A DNA stretch of 64,000 nucleotides, taken from the NCBI RefSeq assembly GCF_965196975.1, contig NZ_OZ239981.1, forward strand, positions 4,154,001 to 4,218,000, read 5' to 3'. The notes below the pieces were generated by a model, which worked only from the letters and a program-made list of their open reading frames with translations, was not told the origin of the DNA and ran no database searches. The position numbers and the translations under genes were made by a program. Within the stretch, counting starts at the first letter, position 1. Each line of letters starts with the position of its first letter. Source of the stretch: Endozoicomonas sp965196975. GTDB taxonomy: Bacteria > Pseudomonadota > Gammaproteobacteria > Pseudomonadales > Endozoicomonadaceae. Shown here piece after piece: positions 54,517 through 63,626 of this stretch.

Positions 54517-55035
54517 ATGACACTTGATGAGCTGAACAGCCTTGATATTGACTGTGCCAGAGATTTTTTCCGCCAATGCTGTACCAGTAATCACTGGCTG
54601 GAATCGATGGTGAATAATCGCCCCTATTCCAGCCAGGATGAGCTGTTATCCACAGCGGACAAGTGCTGGTTGGCCTGTGGAGAAAAAGACTTTCTGCAGG
54701 CTTTTGAAGGCCACCCGAAAATTGGCGATGTTAATAGCCTGAAAGCAAAATATGCCAATACCCGTGATATGGCGGGTCATGAGCAGTCCGGTGCATCGAC
54801 TGCCAGTGACGAAACACTCAAGGCACTGGCTGACGGTAACACCGCTTACGAAACCCGCTTTGGCTATATATTCATTGTCTGTGCGACCGGGAAGTCAGCC
54901 GATGAGATGCTATCACTGCTGAATGACCGGCTGGATAATCAACCGGAAAATGAGCTGAAGATTGCCGCCGCCGAGCAGCATAAGATAACCCGGCTGCGTC
55001 TGAACAAGTTGATTGAATGGAGGCAAATAGCATGA
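54517..55035 (+). CDS. uraD: OHCU decarboxylase
   Basis: 2-oxo-4-hydroxy-4-carboxy-5-ureidoimidazoline decarboxylase, which forms S-allantoin from the UraH product. The catalytic His is in GHPKIGD, and the conserved RFGYIFIVCATGKSADEML block follows. 172 residues, usual size. AAGGAGG lies eight bases before the ATG. The TGA overlaps the uraH ATG. Confidence 0.94.
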   Translation: MTLDELNSLDIDCARDFFRQCCTSNHWLESMVNNRPYSSQDELLSTADKCWLACGEKDFLQAFEGHPKIGDVNSLKAKYANTRDMAGHEQSGASTASDETLKALADGNTAYETRFGYIFIVCATGKSADEMLSLLNDRLDNQPENELKIAAAEQHKITRLRLNKLIEWRQIA

Positions 55036-55370
55036 CCGGCATCAGCACCCATATTCTGGATACCGGTAGCGGGCTGCCCGCTGAAGGGGTTCCTGTAGCG
55101 TTATCCCGACAGGAAGGTGATCGCTGGCTGTCTGTTGGCAACGGTGTCACCAATAATGATGGCCGTATTCAGAACCTTGCGGCTGATGACCTGAACCTTC
55201 CCAAAGGGGTCTATCAGCTGCACTTTGCCATTAAGGATTATTTCCTGAAGCAGGAAGTCCAGTGCTTTTATCCGGAAGTTGTGGTGACGTTTGAAGTCAG
55301 TGATGACCGTCATCATCATGTTCCACTGCTATTATCACCCTATGGCTACTCTACCTACCGGGGAAGTTAA
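55032..55370 (+). CDS. uraH: 5-hydroxyisourate hydrolase
   Basis: Transthyretin-like enzyme that hydrolyses 5-hydroxyisourate to OHCU. The N-terminal ISTHILDTGSGLPAEGVPV and C-terminal YRGS tetrapeptide are the family signatures; HHHVPLLLSPYGYSTYRGS carries a catalytic His. Length 112. The start overlaps the uraD stop (ATGA), with GGAGG eight bases upstream. Confidence 0.95.
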   Translation: MTGISTHILDTGSGLPAEGVPVALSRQEGDRWLSVGNGVTNNDGRIQNLAADDLNLPKGVYQLHFAIKDYFLKQEVQCFYPEVVVTFEVSDDRHHHVPLLLSPYGYSTYRGS

Positions 55371-55427
55371 CACCAGCCATCACGAGCAACTGATTGGCTC
55401 CATGTTATAAGAAAGAGAAGAAGGCAC

Positions 55428-55952
55428 ATGGATAAAGAAATACCAGCCCAAACGCTGAAGGTGGAAGTACTGACCCGTGAAGCCTTTGAACCTTTCGGCG
55501 ATGTACTCGAAACCCGGAATACACCTGTCGTGATTAATCAAGGTCGCTGTCAGAAATACAGCGACCTGACATCAGTCAACACTGATGACCATGGCTACAC
55601 GACAATGCATATCTACAAGACGGCACCGATTGGGTCTTCCTATCAGCTGGATCTGCTTGAGCGACATCCATTGGGTAGCCAGACATTCATGCCCCTGGCA
55701 GGCCAGCGTTTTCTGATCGTCGTAGCATCTGGCTCCAGTGACAGCACAACACCAGACCTGTCATCCATTCGCTGCTTCCTGACCAACGGTAAGCAGGGAA
55801 TCACCTACCACCCCGGTGTCTGGCATCACCCTTTACTGTCTGTTGATGACGGAGAAGAATATCTGGTCATTGATCGAAAAGGACCTGGGGATAACTGTGA
55901 TGAAGTCCTGATGTCTGCGGCACAACAGTATATTGTGGAGGTGCCACGATGA
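55428..55952 (+). CDS. allA: Ureidoglycolate lyase
   Basis: Cupin-like enzyme that splits ureidoglycolate into glyoxylate and urea, the last step of the pathway. Motifs seen are EAFEPFGDVL, ERHPLGSQTFMPLAG and ITYHPGVWHHPLL. 174 residues, normal length. GAAGAAGG precedes the ATG. The TGA overlaps the guaD start. Confidence 0.94.
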   Translation: MDKEIPAQTLKVEVLTREAFEPFGDVLETRNTPVVINQGRCQKYSDLTSVNTDDHGYTTMHIYKTAPIGSSYQLDLLERHPLGSQTFMPLAGQRFLIVVASGSSDSTTPDLSSIRCFLTNGKQGITYHPGVWHHPLLSVDDGEEYLVIDRKGPGDNCDEVLMSAAQQYIVEVPR

Positions 55953-57250
55953 GTCAATCGGTTGTATGGCGAGCCTCTGTCCTCCACTTTCTGGATGATC
56001 CATCAAAAGAACAGAACTCAGGGGATGACAGTTCCTGGGAGTTTTTTGAAGATGGCGCTCTTCTGGTGGAAGATGGTCTGATAACCAGATGCGGGCCGTC
56101 CGATCAGGTGTTGAAGAATCTACCCTCTGGAACAGAAATAAACGACCTGCCCGGTCGGCTTCTGGTCCCCGGCTTTATCGACACCCACGTACATTATCCA
56201 CAGCTTGAAGTACTGGCAGGCTGTGGAGTTCAACTGCTGGACTGGCTTAACCAGTACACGTTTCCGGCAGAACAGAAGTTTTCTGATGAGCAGTACGCCA
56301 GCGAGGTCGCTCAGTTCTTTCTGGATCAGTGTCTCAGCCATGGAACGACGACAGCATTGGTGTTTGGTACCGTGGCACCTCAGTCCGTCGATGCCTTTTT
56401 TGAGGAAGCCCATCAACGGAACCTGCGCATGATCGCAGGCAAAGTGATGATGGATCGTAATGCTCCTGACTACCTGCTTGATACCCCTGAAAGTAGCTAT
56501 GAAGACAGTAAAGCACTTATTAACAGGTGGCATAATAAAGGGCGGCTGTCTTATGCGGTGACCCCGCGCTTTGCTCCTACCTCATCATCGGAACAGCTGC
56601 ATATGGCTGGCCAGTTGCTGCGGGAGCATGATGGTCTTTACCTTCACACCCACCTCTCGGAAAACCTGAAAGAGATTGACTGGGTGCAGGAACTTTTCCC
56701 AGACAGTAAACATTATGTGGATGTTTACGATCAGCATGGTTTGCTGGGTCCTCGGTCAGTGTTTGCCCACTCAGTCCACCTGTGTGATCACAGTTGGCAG
56801 CGAATGGGCAGCTCAGGCTCATCCATTGCCTTTTGCCCTGGTTCCAACCTGTTTCTCGGTAGCGGGCTGTTTAATCTGAACCGGGCAAAAGCCCATGATA
56901 TCCCCACAGGTCTTGGAACCGATGTTGGCGGTGGAACCAGTCTCTGCCTGCTCAATACCATGAAAGACGCCTATCAGGTATCTCAGTTGCGGGAGGAAAC
57001 CATCTCGCCGCTTCAAGCTTTTTACCTGGCCACATTGGGAGGTGCAAGAGCACTTCATCTTGAAGACAAGATTGGTAGCTTCCGTGCAGGCAATGAAGCG
57101 GATTTTCTGGTGCTGAATCCTGCGGCTACCCCAATGCTTCAATTCAGAACGAAAAAAACAAAAACATTGGAAGAGTTGCTTGGCGTGTTGATGGTGATGG
57201 GTGATGACCGGGTCATCGAAAAAACCATCATCATGGGTCAGGAAGCCTGA
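55949..57250 (+). CDS. guaD: Guanine deaminase
   Basis: Zinc amidohydrolase converting guanine to xanthine. Metal ligands lie in PGFIDTHVHYPQ, LHTHLSEN, FAHSVHL and GLGTDVGGG; LLDWLNQYTFPAE is typical of guanine deaminase over other amidohydrolases. 433 residues. The start overlaps allA (ATGA). It feeds purines toward urate, but the xanthine dehydrogenase needed between xanthine and urate is not in the window. Confidence 0.94.
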   Translation: MSQSVVWRASVLHFLDDPSKEQNSGDDSSWEFFEDGALLVEDGLITRCGPSDQVLKNLPSGTEINDLPGRLLVPGFIDTHVHYPQLEVLAGCGVQLLDWLNQYTFPAEQKFSDEQYASEVAQFFLDQCLSHGTTTALVFGTVAPQSVDAFFEEAHQRNLRMIAGKVMMDRNAPDYLLDTPESSYEDSKALINRWHNKGRLSYAVTPRFAPTSSSEQLHMAGQLLREHDGLYLHTHLSENLKEIDWVQELFPDSKHYVDVYDQHGLLGPRSVFAHSVHLCDHSWQRMGSSGSSIAFCPGSNLFLGSGLFNLNRAKAHDIPTGLGTDVGGGTSLCLLNTMKDAYQVSQLREETISPLQAFYLATLGGARALHLEDKIGSFRAGNEADFLVLNPAATPMLQFRTKKTKTLEELLGVLMVMGDDRVIEKTIIMGQEA

Positions 57251-57327
57251 AAGTCGAAAGTGCTGACGACATTATTGTGATAACAACCGTCGCTCAGCAT
57301 TTTCAATAATAAAAAGAGTATTGAACC

Positions 57328-58542
57328 ATGGAATCCTATCTACAAGAGTGGTTAAACCTGCTGTTCCGCTGGCTGCATGTAACGGCCGGTGTTGCCTGGA
57401 TTGGCGCATCCTTTTACTTCAACTGGCTGGAAGGGCGACTGGAGTCTGCTCCAGCAGACAAGCAGAAAAAAGGCATCAAAGGTGAGCTGTGGGCACTTCA
57501 CGGTGGTGGTATCTATGAAGTGAATAAATACCATCTTGCCCCTGAGAAACTGCCAACAACACTGCACTGGTTTAAGTGGGAAGCCTATGTCACCTGGCTT
57601 AGCGGCATGGGATTACTGGCCATTATTTATTACTGGGGAGCCGAGAGTTATCTACTGGCGCCGCAATCTGCGCTGACGCCCATCCAGGCCATTGTCATCA
57701 GTATCTTCAGTCTGTTAACCGCCTGGCTGGTCTATGACCTCTTGTGCAAATCACCACTGTTCAAACAGGAAACACTGTTCAGTCTGGTTCTGTTTTCGCT
57801 GATTGTCTTTGCCGCCTGGGGCTATGCACAACTGTTCAGTGGCCGTGCAGCTTACATTCACGTCGGTGCACTGATTGGCACCCTGATGGTGGGTAATGTT
57901 TTCAGGGTTATTATCCCTTCACAGCGAAAGCTGGTTGCCGCCGCTGAAAATGGTGACTCCAGCTTCGACCCAAACATTGCTCAGCATGCCCTGCTGCGCT
58001 CCCGCCACAATAACTACTTCACACTTCCACTGTTGTTTATCATGATCAGTGGCCACTACGCCATGACGTTTGGCAGTCAATGGAACTGGGCCATTCTTGC
58101 TGTTCTGGCAGCGGCGTCCGTTCTGGTTCGTCATTTCTTTAACCGACGAAACCAGGGAGCCATATTAACCTGGCTATGGCCTGCTGCTGCTGTATTAATG
58201 CTGACTCTGGCCTTTATTATCCGTCCACAAATGGCGGTTCAACAGACACCAGTGGCCGAACAGCCCGCTTTTGAGCAGAGTGAAATTGTTGAGATTGTTA
58301 CTGCCCGCTGCAGCACCTGTCATTCAGCAACACCAACGGACCCTCTCTTTCAGTCACCTCCTGGCGGTCTGGTTTTCCACGACTATGACTCCATCGCCAA
58401 CAAGGCCGATAAGATTTATAGCCAGACAGTACAGACACAGATTATGCCATTGGCAAATCGCACGGGGATGACCGACGAAGAACGCAGTTTGCTTGGGCAG
58501 TGGTATCAACAAATAAAAGCGGATGGATCGAATGGTTCATGA
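57328..58542 (+). CDS. puuD: Urate hydroxylase PuuD with C-terminal cytochrome c domain
   Basis: Membrane-bound urate oxidase producing 5-hydroxyisourate. About eight hydrophobic helices with HVTAGVAWIGASFYFNWLE at the N-terminus and ARYHGG-like HGGGIYEVNKYHLAPEKLP; the last ~100 residues form a cytochrome-c-like domain with the haem motif CSTCH. Electrons probably go to the respiratory chain. 404 residues. It ends the operon at a strong terminator, 77 bases after guaD. Confidence 0.93.
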   Translation: MESYLQEWLNLLFRWLHVTAGVAWIGASFYFNWLEGRLESAPADKQKKGIKGELWALHGGGIYEVNKYHLAPEKLPTTLHWFKWEAYVTWLSGMGLLAIIYYWGAESYLLAPQSALTPIQAIVISIFSLLTAWLVYDLLCKSPLFKQETLFSLVLFSLIVFAAWGYAQLFSGRAAYIHVGALIGTLMVGNVFRVIIPSQRKLVAAAENGDSSFDPNIAQHALLRSRHNNYFTLPLLFIMISGHYAMTFGSQWNWAILAVLAAASVLVRHFFNRRNQGAILTWLWPAAAVLMLTLAFIIRPQMAVQQTPVAEQPAFEQSEIVEIVTARCSTCHSATPTDPLFQSPPGGLVFHDYDSIANKADKIYSQTVQTQIMPLANRTGMTDEERSLLGQWYQQIKADGSNGS

Positions 58543-58546
58543 TATT

Positions 58547-58573
58547 AAAGCCTCTCTTTGAGAGGCTTTTTTC
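58547..58573 (+). terminator. Terminator of the purine operon
   Basis: Perfect 10-bp stem AAAGCCTCTC/GAGAGGCTTT with a TTT loop followed by a run of T, five bases after the puuD stop. Confidence 0.92.
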
Positions 58574-58691
58574 TATAGAGAATTAATACCTAAAAATAAA
58601 TAAATGAACTCATCAATACTTCGACTGTCGAAGAGGCTTCGGTTGCCACAATTAATTTAGTTACTAAAAAACAGTTTTGAGGTTTATCACT

Positions 58692-59153
58692 ATGTTTGCA
58701 CGCTTAGATGCAGCAAATGCAAAGTTAGCACAACATAATAGCTCTCAAGCTGACCAGAGAATGTCTAATATTGATCAAAGAGAAAAATCATATAATGGTT
58801 TGAAAGTAGCGTATCAAAAAGGGGAGAAAAATATACCCGATCTTTGGTCTGCAGAACACTCTAAAGCCTATGCAGCATCAGGGTGGTATTATGATGGAGG
58901 CCTTCATCCTCAAGGGAAGAATGCTTCCGATTGGGTCAAGTGCTTTCCTTGTGGTCATGGCCGTCCGATTCAAAATGATGGACTAAAAGCCTTAAATGAT
59001 GCTCACGATCGAGACCCTATCACAAAAAGTTGTTCCAACCGCTCAGTCAGAGCAGCGCAGGGAGAGGTGTTACCTCACTGCTCGCGTGAGATCTATTACG
59101 CAGAATCCAGTGAAGCTTCTCGACAAACGAGTTTACGCTGGTATCAAGGCTGA
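58692..59153 (+). CDS. Small BIR-domain-like (inhibitor-of-apoptosis-type) protein
   Basis: A 153-residue protein with one candidate baculoviral IAP repeat. From about residue 46: NIPDLWSAEHSKAYAASGWYYDGG, then WVKCFPCGHG and AHDRDPITKSC, giving Cys84-x2-Cys87-x17-His105-x8-Cys114, close to the canonical C-x2-C-x16-H-x6–8-C zinc site with the usual Gly-x-Tyr-Tyr before it. ATG 58692 follows GAGG. There is no signal peptide. The tail after Cys114 is polar; a second frame stays open to 59250, so a frameshift near the C-terminus is possible. BIR proteins are rare in bacteria but known in host-dwelling relatives of Endozoicomonas; a host-cell role is inference. Confidence 0.68.
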   Translation: MFARLDAANAKLAQHNSSQADQRMSNIDQREKSYNGLKVAYQKGEKNIPDLWSAEHSKAYAASGWYYDGGLHPQGKNASDWVKCFPCGHGRPIQNDGLKALNDAHDRDPITKSCSNRSVRAAQGEVLPHCSREIYYAESSEASRQTSLRWYQG

Positions 59154-59242
59154 AAAAGGGGATAAAGGCTACACAATTCTTTCTCATACAGATAGAACCC
59201 CTACTAAGGATAGAGGTTCTGGTAATCAATTAAGCAATAGCA

Positions 59243-59782
59243 TTATTTAATAAAGTGCTGACGATAAAACCGAAGCTCATCAATAGACTCACGGATATCT
59301 TCCAGCGCAAGGTGAGTACCTTTTTTGGAAAACTGGGTCAGTAGCTCAGGCTTCCATCGACGAGCCAGCTCTTTCAAGGTGCTGACATCAATATTCCGGT
59401 AATGGAAGTAATCGTTAAGTTCGGGCATATAGCGCCAGAGAAACCGGCGATCCTGTCCTATGGAATTACCACACATTGGGGAAATGCCCTGATCAACGTG
59501 CTTACGGAGAAAATCCAGGGTAATTTGCTCAGCCTGCTGCTCACTGATGGTACTGGCTCTTACCCGGTCAGTCAGGCCTGTAGCACCATGTGTATTCACA
59601 CACCATTCATTCATCGCATCCAGAACTTCATCGCCCTGATGAACAGCTATAACCGGTCCTTCCTCCAGAATGTTTAACTGGCCATCGGTAACAATTGTCG
59701 CGATCTCAAGAATCCGGTCATTTACTGGATCCAGACCCGTCATTTCCAGGTCGATCCATATGAGATTATCCGATTTAGCCAT
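59243..59782 (-). CDS. orn: Oligoribonuclease
   Basis: 3'–5' exoribonuclease that degrades di- and short oligoribonucleotides, including pGpG. DEDDh motifs are seen in WIDLEMTGLDP (Asp11, Glu13), the central Asp in GNSIGQDRRFL, and HLALEDIRESIDEL. ATG 59782 gives 179 residues, the usual length; an upstream codon at 59800 adds six. Divergent from rsgA, a standard gammaproteobacterial arrangement. Confidence 0.96.
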   Translation of the reverse strand: MAKSDNLIWIDLEMTGLDPVNDRILEIATIVTDGQLNILEEGPVIAVHQGDEVLDAMNEWCVNTHGATGLTDRVRASTISEQQAEQITLDFLRKHVDQGISPMCGNSIGQDRRFLWRYMPELNDYFHYRNIDVSTLKELARRWKPELLTQFSKKGTHLALEDIRESIDELRFYRQHFIK

Positions 59783-60042
59783 CCAACACCCAGTAGTCAC
59801 TGTTTAGAAAATATGGACTGTTCTTTAATAATCAGCCGGTTAGGGAAAAACCTGCTTATTCAATATATTATAGACAGCTGTATATACCCCACCCTTTTTC
59901 TGACAAAAGGTACTCTATTTGAGGGCAGATAACGAATGAGCTGACATAATAAGTCTACTTCATTCATAATTGCAGCGAAATCAGCTCAGCACAAATTTAT
60001 GATACTTCACTTTTTTACAACTCAGACTTCCTGCCGCACATC

Positions 60043-61068
60043 ATGAGTAAGCGCAAACTAACGCGCAGACAAAGTTGGCGCATAGAGAAAATTCAGGAAG
60101 AACGTAAAGCCCGCGCCCAGAAGCGTGAGGACAAGATTGCCCAGGAGCTTCAGGATGATTCACTGGGGCCAGAGCAGCCCGGGCTGATTATCGCCCACTA
60201 TGGCGCTCAGCTGGATATTGAGCCAATAGGCAAACCTGGTGAAACTTATCGTTGCCACCTGAGGGCCAATCTACCACCGCTGGTGACTGGGGACCGTATT
60301 GTCTGGAAAGCCTCAAATAAAGGCGATATGGGAGTTGTAGTGGCTCTGGAAGACCGCGACAGCCTGTTATCAAGACCGGATATGCGAGGTCAGTTAAAGC
60401 CTGTCGCTGCCAATATTGATTACATTGTCCTGGTCATCGCTCCAGTTCCAATTCCTCACCCGAACCTGATAGACCGTTATCTGGTTGCTGCGGAAACCGT
60501 GGGTATTGAGCCAGTAATCCTGCTAAATAAAACCGATTTGCTGGAAGATGAAGCAAGCCGTCAGGTTCTTGACGACATGCTGATGAACTATGAACGTATT
60601 GGTTACCGGGTACTTAAAGCATCCACCCGGACGGAAGACGGGCTTAATGAACTTAAGAGTCTTCTTAATGAACATACCAGTGTTTTCGTAGGCCAGAGTG
60701 GTGTCGGTAAGTCATCCCTGGCCAATACGCTTCTGCCTGGTGTGGATACTAAAGTTGGTCCATTATCTGAAAGCACTGGCAAAGGCACCCATACCACGAC
60801 GGCTGCCAGATTATTCCACTTTCCAGCAGGCGGTACATTGATTGATTCTCCGGGGATTCGGGAATTCGGACTCTGGCATATGGAACCAGAGGATGTACTT
60901 TACGGTTTTAAAGAGTTTCGCCCATTCATTGGCCACTGTAAATTCCGGGACTGCAGTCATGAACAGGAACCAGGCTGTGCCATTCGCAAAGCTCTGCTTA
61001 ATGGTGATATTCTTCAAGAAAGAATGAACAGTTATCAGAATATCCTGAACTCGCTGGAAAAAGCCTGA
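60043..61068 (+). CDS. rsgA: Ribosome small subunit-dependent GTPase RsgA
   Basis: Circularly permuted GTPase acting in late 30S maturation. An OB-fold with a basic N-terminus (SKRKLTRRQSWRIEKIQEER) is followed by the GTPase with permuted order: LLNKTDL (G4) before GQSGVGKSSLANTLL (G1), and DSPGIREFGL (G3). The C-terminal zinc site is in GHCKFRDCSHEQEPGC. 341 residues, normal. It is divergent from orn across 260 bp. Confidence 0.96.
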   Translation: MSKRKLTRRQSWRIEKIQEERKARAQKREDKIAQELQDDSLGPEQPGLIIAHYGAQLDIEPIGKPGETYRCHLRANLPPLVTGDRIVWKASNKGDMGVVVALEDRDSLLSRPDMRGQLKPVAANIDYIVLVIAPVPIPHPNLIDRYLVAAETVGIEPVILLNKTDLLEDEASRQVLDDMLMNYERIGYRVLKASTRTEDGLNELKSLLNEHTSVFVGQSGVGKSSLANTLLPGVDTKVGPLSESTGKGTHTTTAARLFHFPAGGTLIDSPGIREFGLWHMEPEDVLYGFKEFRPFIGHCKFRDCSHEQEPGCAIRKALLNGDILQERMNSYQNILNSLEKA

Positions 61069-61142
61069 ATCTCAGTCCTCATCATGGCAACCAGAAAAAT
61101 TGATCTACCTTAGAGGTACTTCAATGAATATTCAGAGTTGCC

Positions 61143-62603
61143 ATGAAAGTCTTCGTTGGCGGGATCATCACCGAAACCAATACATTTTCCCCCGTCCCTA
61201 CCGGTTTTGATGACTATGTCATTGCGCGGCCAGATGCCTCAGACTCTGCGCTGGAAAGCAAGATTCTCACCCATCTGCAACATCTTATTCAGCAGAAAGG
61301 ACTGACTTTCTGCCCATCCTTTATTGCGATAGCCGAACCCGGTGGCATAACAACCAGAAGTGCTTACGAGCAGCTACGCGAAATGCTTCTGGAAGAGTTG
61401 AAACAGTTTCTGCCCGTGGATCTGATTATTCTGCCACTCCATGGAGCCATGGTGGCCGACGGTTATGATGACTGCGAAGGAGATTTGATATCCAGAGTTC
61501 GGAGTATTGTCGGGCCTGAAATCCCCATTGGAGTTGAACTTGACCTCCATTGTCATCTGACTCAAACCATGGTGGAGCAGTCTGACCTGATTACCATATA
61601 CCGGGAGTATCCGCACACCGATATTCTTCAGAGGGCGGAAGCACTTCTGAACATGACAGTGGATATGACTCTGGGAAAAACCCGACCCGTCATGGCGATG
61701 CATGACTGTCGTATGATCAACCTCTACCCAACCGCTCTTGAGCCAATGCGCAGTATCGTTAACAGGCTTCCTGAGGTTGAACAGAGGGAAAATATCATCT
61801 CAGTAGATATTGGTCATGGTTTTCCCTGGGGAGATGTTGCTGACTGCGGCACCCGAACCCTGGTGATCAGCGATAATGACCCAGAACTCGCTCAACAAAC
61901 AGCAGACGAAATCGGAAACGTTGTTTTCGAACATCGACATGAGCTGCTCTTTAACCCGATCAGCCTGAATAAAGCGATCCAGATCATTCTACAAAAAGAA
62001 CATACCGGCAACCCCATCGTGATTGCTGATATTGCCGATAATGCTGGCGGAGGGGCAGCCAGTGATTCAACCTCTTTTCTTGAAGCCATGTTGTCAAATG
62101 GCGTCACAGACTGTGCAATTGGCATGATCTGGGACCCTCAGGTCGTAAATATCGCCCGAAAAGCAGGCACAGGAGCAAAACTGACCGTTCGGCTGGGAGG
62201 AAAAACCTCCGTTGATTCCGGCCAGCCACTTGATCTCAACGTGAAAGTAACCGGTATCATCAATGATCTTATCCAACCGTTTCCACAGGACTGTGGAAAT
62301 GACCTTCCGGTTCCTTGTGGTGATACCGTCTGTCTGGAATGCAATGGAGTATCCATTATTGTTAACAGTACACGGACTCAAGTATTCCATCCTGCCGTCT
62401 TTACTGCCTTTGGTATCGACTTGAGCTGCATAAAAGCCCTGGTGGTCAAATCCATCTTCCACTTTTATGCGGGCTTTGCTCCAATTGCTGAAGAAGTGTT
62501 GCTTATGGGTGCTCCCGGACCGCTGAACCCGGATTTCACCAAAGTACCCTATAAACAGGCTGATCTTCACAAGTTTCCCTGGCTGGATAACCCTTTTCGA
62601 TGA
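61143..62603 (+). CDS. M81-family metallopeptidase (MlrC/microcystinase-like)
   Basis: A 486-residue putative zinc hydrolase of the MlrC family. VGGIITETNTFSPVPTGFDDY at the start, LPLHGAMVADGYDDCEGD, the metal-site ELDLHCHLT and DIADNAGGGAASDSTSFL are family blocks. MlrC cleaves linearised microcystin peptides in sphingomonads, but homologues occur widely in organisms that do not meet microcystin, so the substrate here is unknown. It lies 75 bases after rsgA and 68 before the TauD-like gene. Confidence 0.88.
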   Translation: MKVFVGGIITETNTFSPVPTGFDDYVIARPDASDSALESKILTHLQHLIQQKGLTFCPSFIAIAEPGGITTRSAYEQLREMLLEELKQFLPVDLIILPLHGAMVADGYDDCEGDLISRVRSIVGPEIPIGVELDLHCHLTQTMVEQSDLITIYREYPHTDILQRAEALLNMTVDMTLGKTRPVMAMHDCRMINLYPTALEPMRSIVNRLPEVEQRENIISVDIGHGFPWGDVADCGTRTLVISDNDPELAQQTADEIGNVVFEHRHELLFNPISLNKAIQIILQKEHTGNPIVIADIADNAGGGAASDSTSFLEAMLSNGVTDCAIGMIWDPQVVNIARKAGTGAKLTVRLGGKTSVDSGQPLDLNVKVTGIINDLIQPFPQDCGNDLPVPCGDTVCLECNGVSIIVNSTRTQVFHPAVFTAFGIDLSCIKALVVKSIFHFYAGFAPIAEEVLLMGAPGPLNPDFTKVPYKQADLHKFPWLDNPFR

Positions 62604-62671
62604 GTTTTCATTACGTGGCTCACAGATTACCTATACTGCTCAGCAGTATCAGATAACACTGCCTGCCGACG

Positions 62672-63565
62672 ATGATCAACTACCAGACCACCAGCCAGCA
62701 CCCAAGGCTTGGCTTTGAAGTATGTCAGGGTATCAACCTGAAAGAGTTAACCAGCAGCCAGAGGCTCGGGCTAAAGCATGCTCTTTGGCAGCACGGGGTG
62801 GTCTTCGCCAGAAATCAGCACATGAACGCCAGTGAGATGGAACAGTTTACGCTGGATACTTTTGGCCCCATGATGATAGGGGATAATCGCAAACGTAAGG
62901 ACCGCCCACCGTTACCTCCTGACCTGGTCAGTAATCATGTTGCCGTACTTGGAAACCCCCTGGGGCCTGTTGACCAACCACTGGAGGCCGTTGCCTGGCA
63001 ATGGCATCACGACAAGGATGCCCTTCCCCGTCTGGAAGGGCTGGCGATGAATGCGCTCTATATTGTGATGCTTCATATGCACAAGACTCCAGAGACCGGT
63101 TGTGATGGGCAGCCTCATACAACACACTTCCTCGACCAGCTTGAAGCCTGGCGTTCTCTCAGTCCTGAGCGGCAGGCAGAGCTAAGAAAAGTAAAACTTA
63201 TCCACTCGCCACCGTTTCTAACGCCTGATGCATGGACAGCGGAAACACCATTAAAAACCCATCCCCTGGTTTCTGAGCATGAACTGATTGCCAGAGAGGG
63301 TCTCTACATGGGATCGGATACGGCAATACCGGTTGGGCTCGAAAATGACCCGAAAGCTGCCAGGGCATTCTGGGATGCACTCTTAGATGAAATCCTCGGC
63401 AAGTGCGCCATCTACTCTCACCAATGGCAGGAAGGTGATATTGTCTTCTGGGATAACTCTCAAGTCATGCACCGTGGACAACCCTACGACTCAATGAATA
63501 ATCAACGAGTTGGCCTTCGGTTAGGTGTCGTAGCCCGGGAAGAAACCACTCTAAGACACAGCTAA
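62672..63565 (+). CDS. TauD/TfdA-family dioxygenase
   Basis: A 297-residue Fe(II)/2-oxoglutarate-dependent oxygenase. The iron motif HxD is in WHHDKDALPR, the distal His in NSQVMHRGQPYD, and the 2-oxoglutarate Arg likely in NQRVGLRLGVV. FGPMMIGDNRKRKDRPPLP is unusual against taurine dioxygenase, so the substrate is open. It follows the M81 gene closely in the same direction and may act in the same pathway. Confidence 0.85.
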   Translation: MINYQTTSQHPRLGFEVCQGINLKELTSSQRLGLKHALWQHGVVFARNQHMNASEMEQFTLDTFGPMMIGDNRKRKDRPPLPPDLVSNHVAVLGNPLGPVDQPLEAVAWQWHHDKDALPRLEGLAMNALYIVMLHMHKTPETGCDGQPHTTHFLDQLEAWRSLSPERQAELRKVKLIHSPPFLTPDAWTAETPLKTHPLVSEHELIAREGLYMGSDTAIPVGLENDPKAARAFWDALLDEILGKCAIYSHQWQEGDIVFWDNSQVMHRGQPYDSMNNQRVGLRLGVVAREETTLRHS

Positions 63566-63626
63566 TCGGGGTGATCAAAGCAGCAATTGCCATTACAATG
63601 CGTTCAAAATAGAAGCTGGACGTAAT

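Noticed and set aside
58996..59250. Separate 84-codon gene overlapping the BIR-like gene
   Set aside because: No ribosome-binding site and no family; more likely a shadow or the displaced tail of the BIR-like gene.
61143..62603. Specific microcystin-degrading enzyme
   Set aside because: The fold is MlrC-like, but mlrA, mlrB and mlrD are absent and the family is widespread; only the family name is supported.
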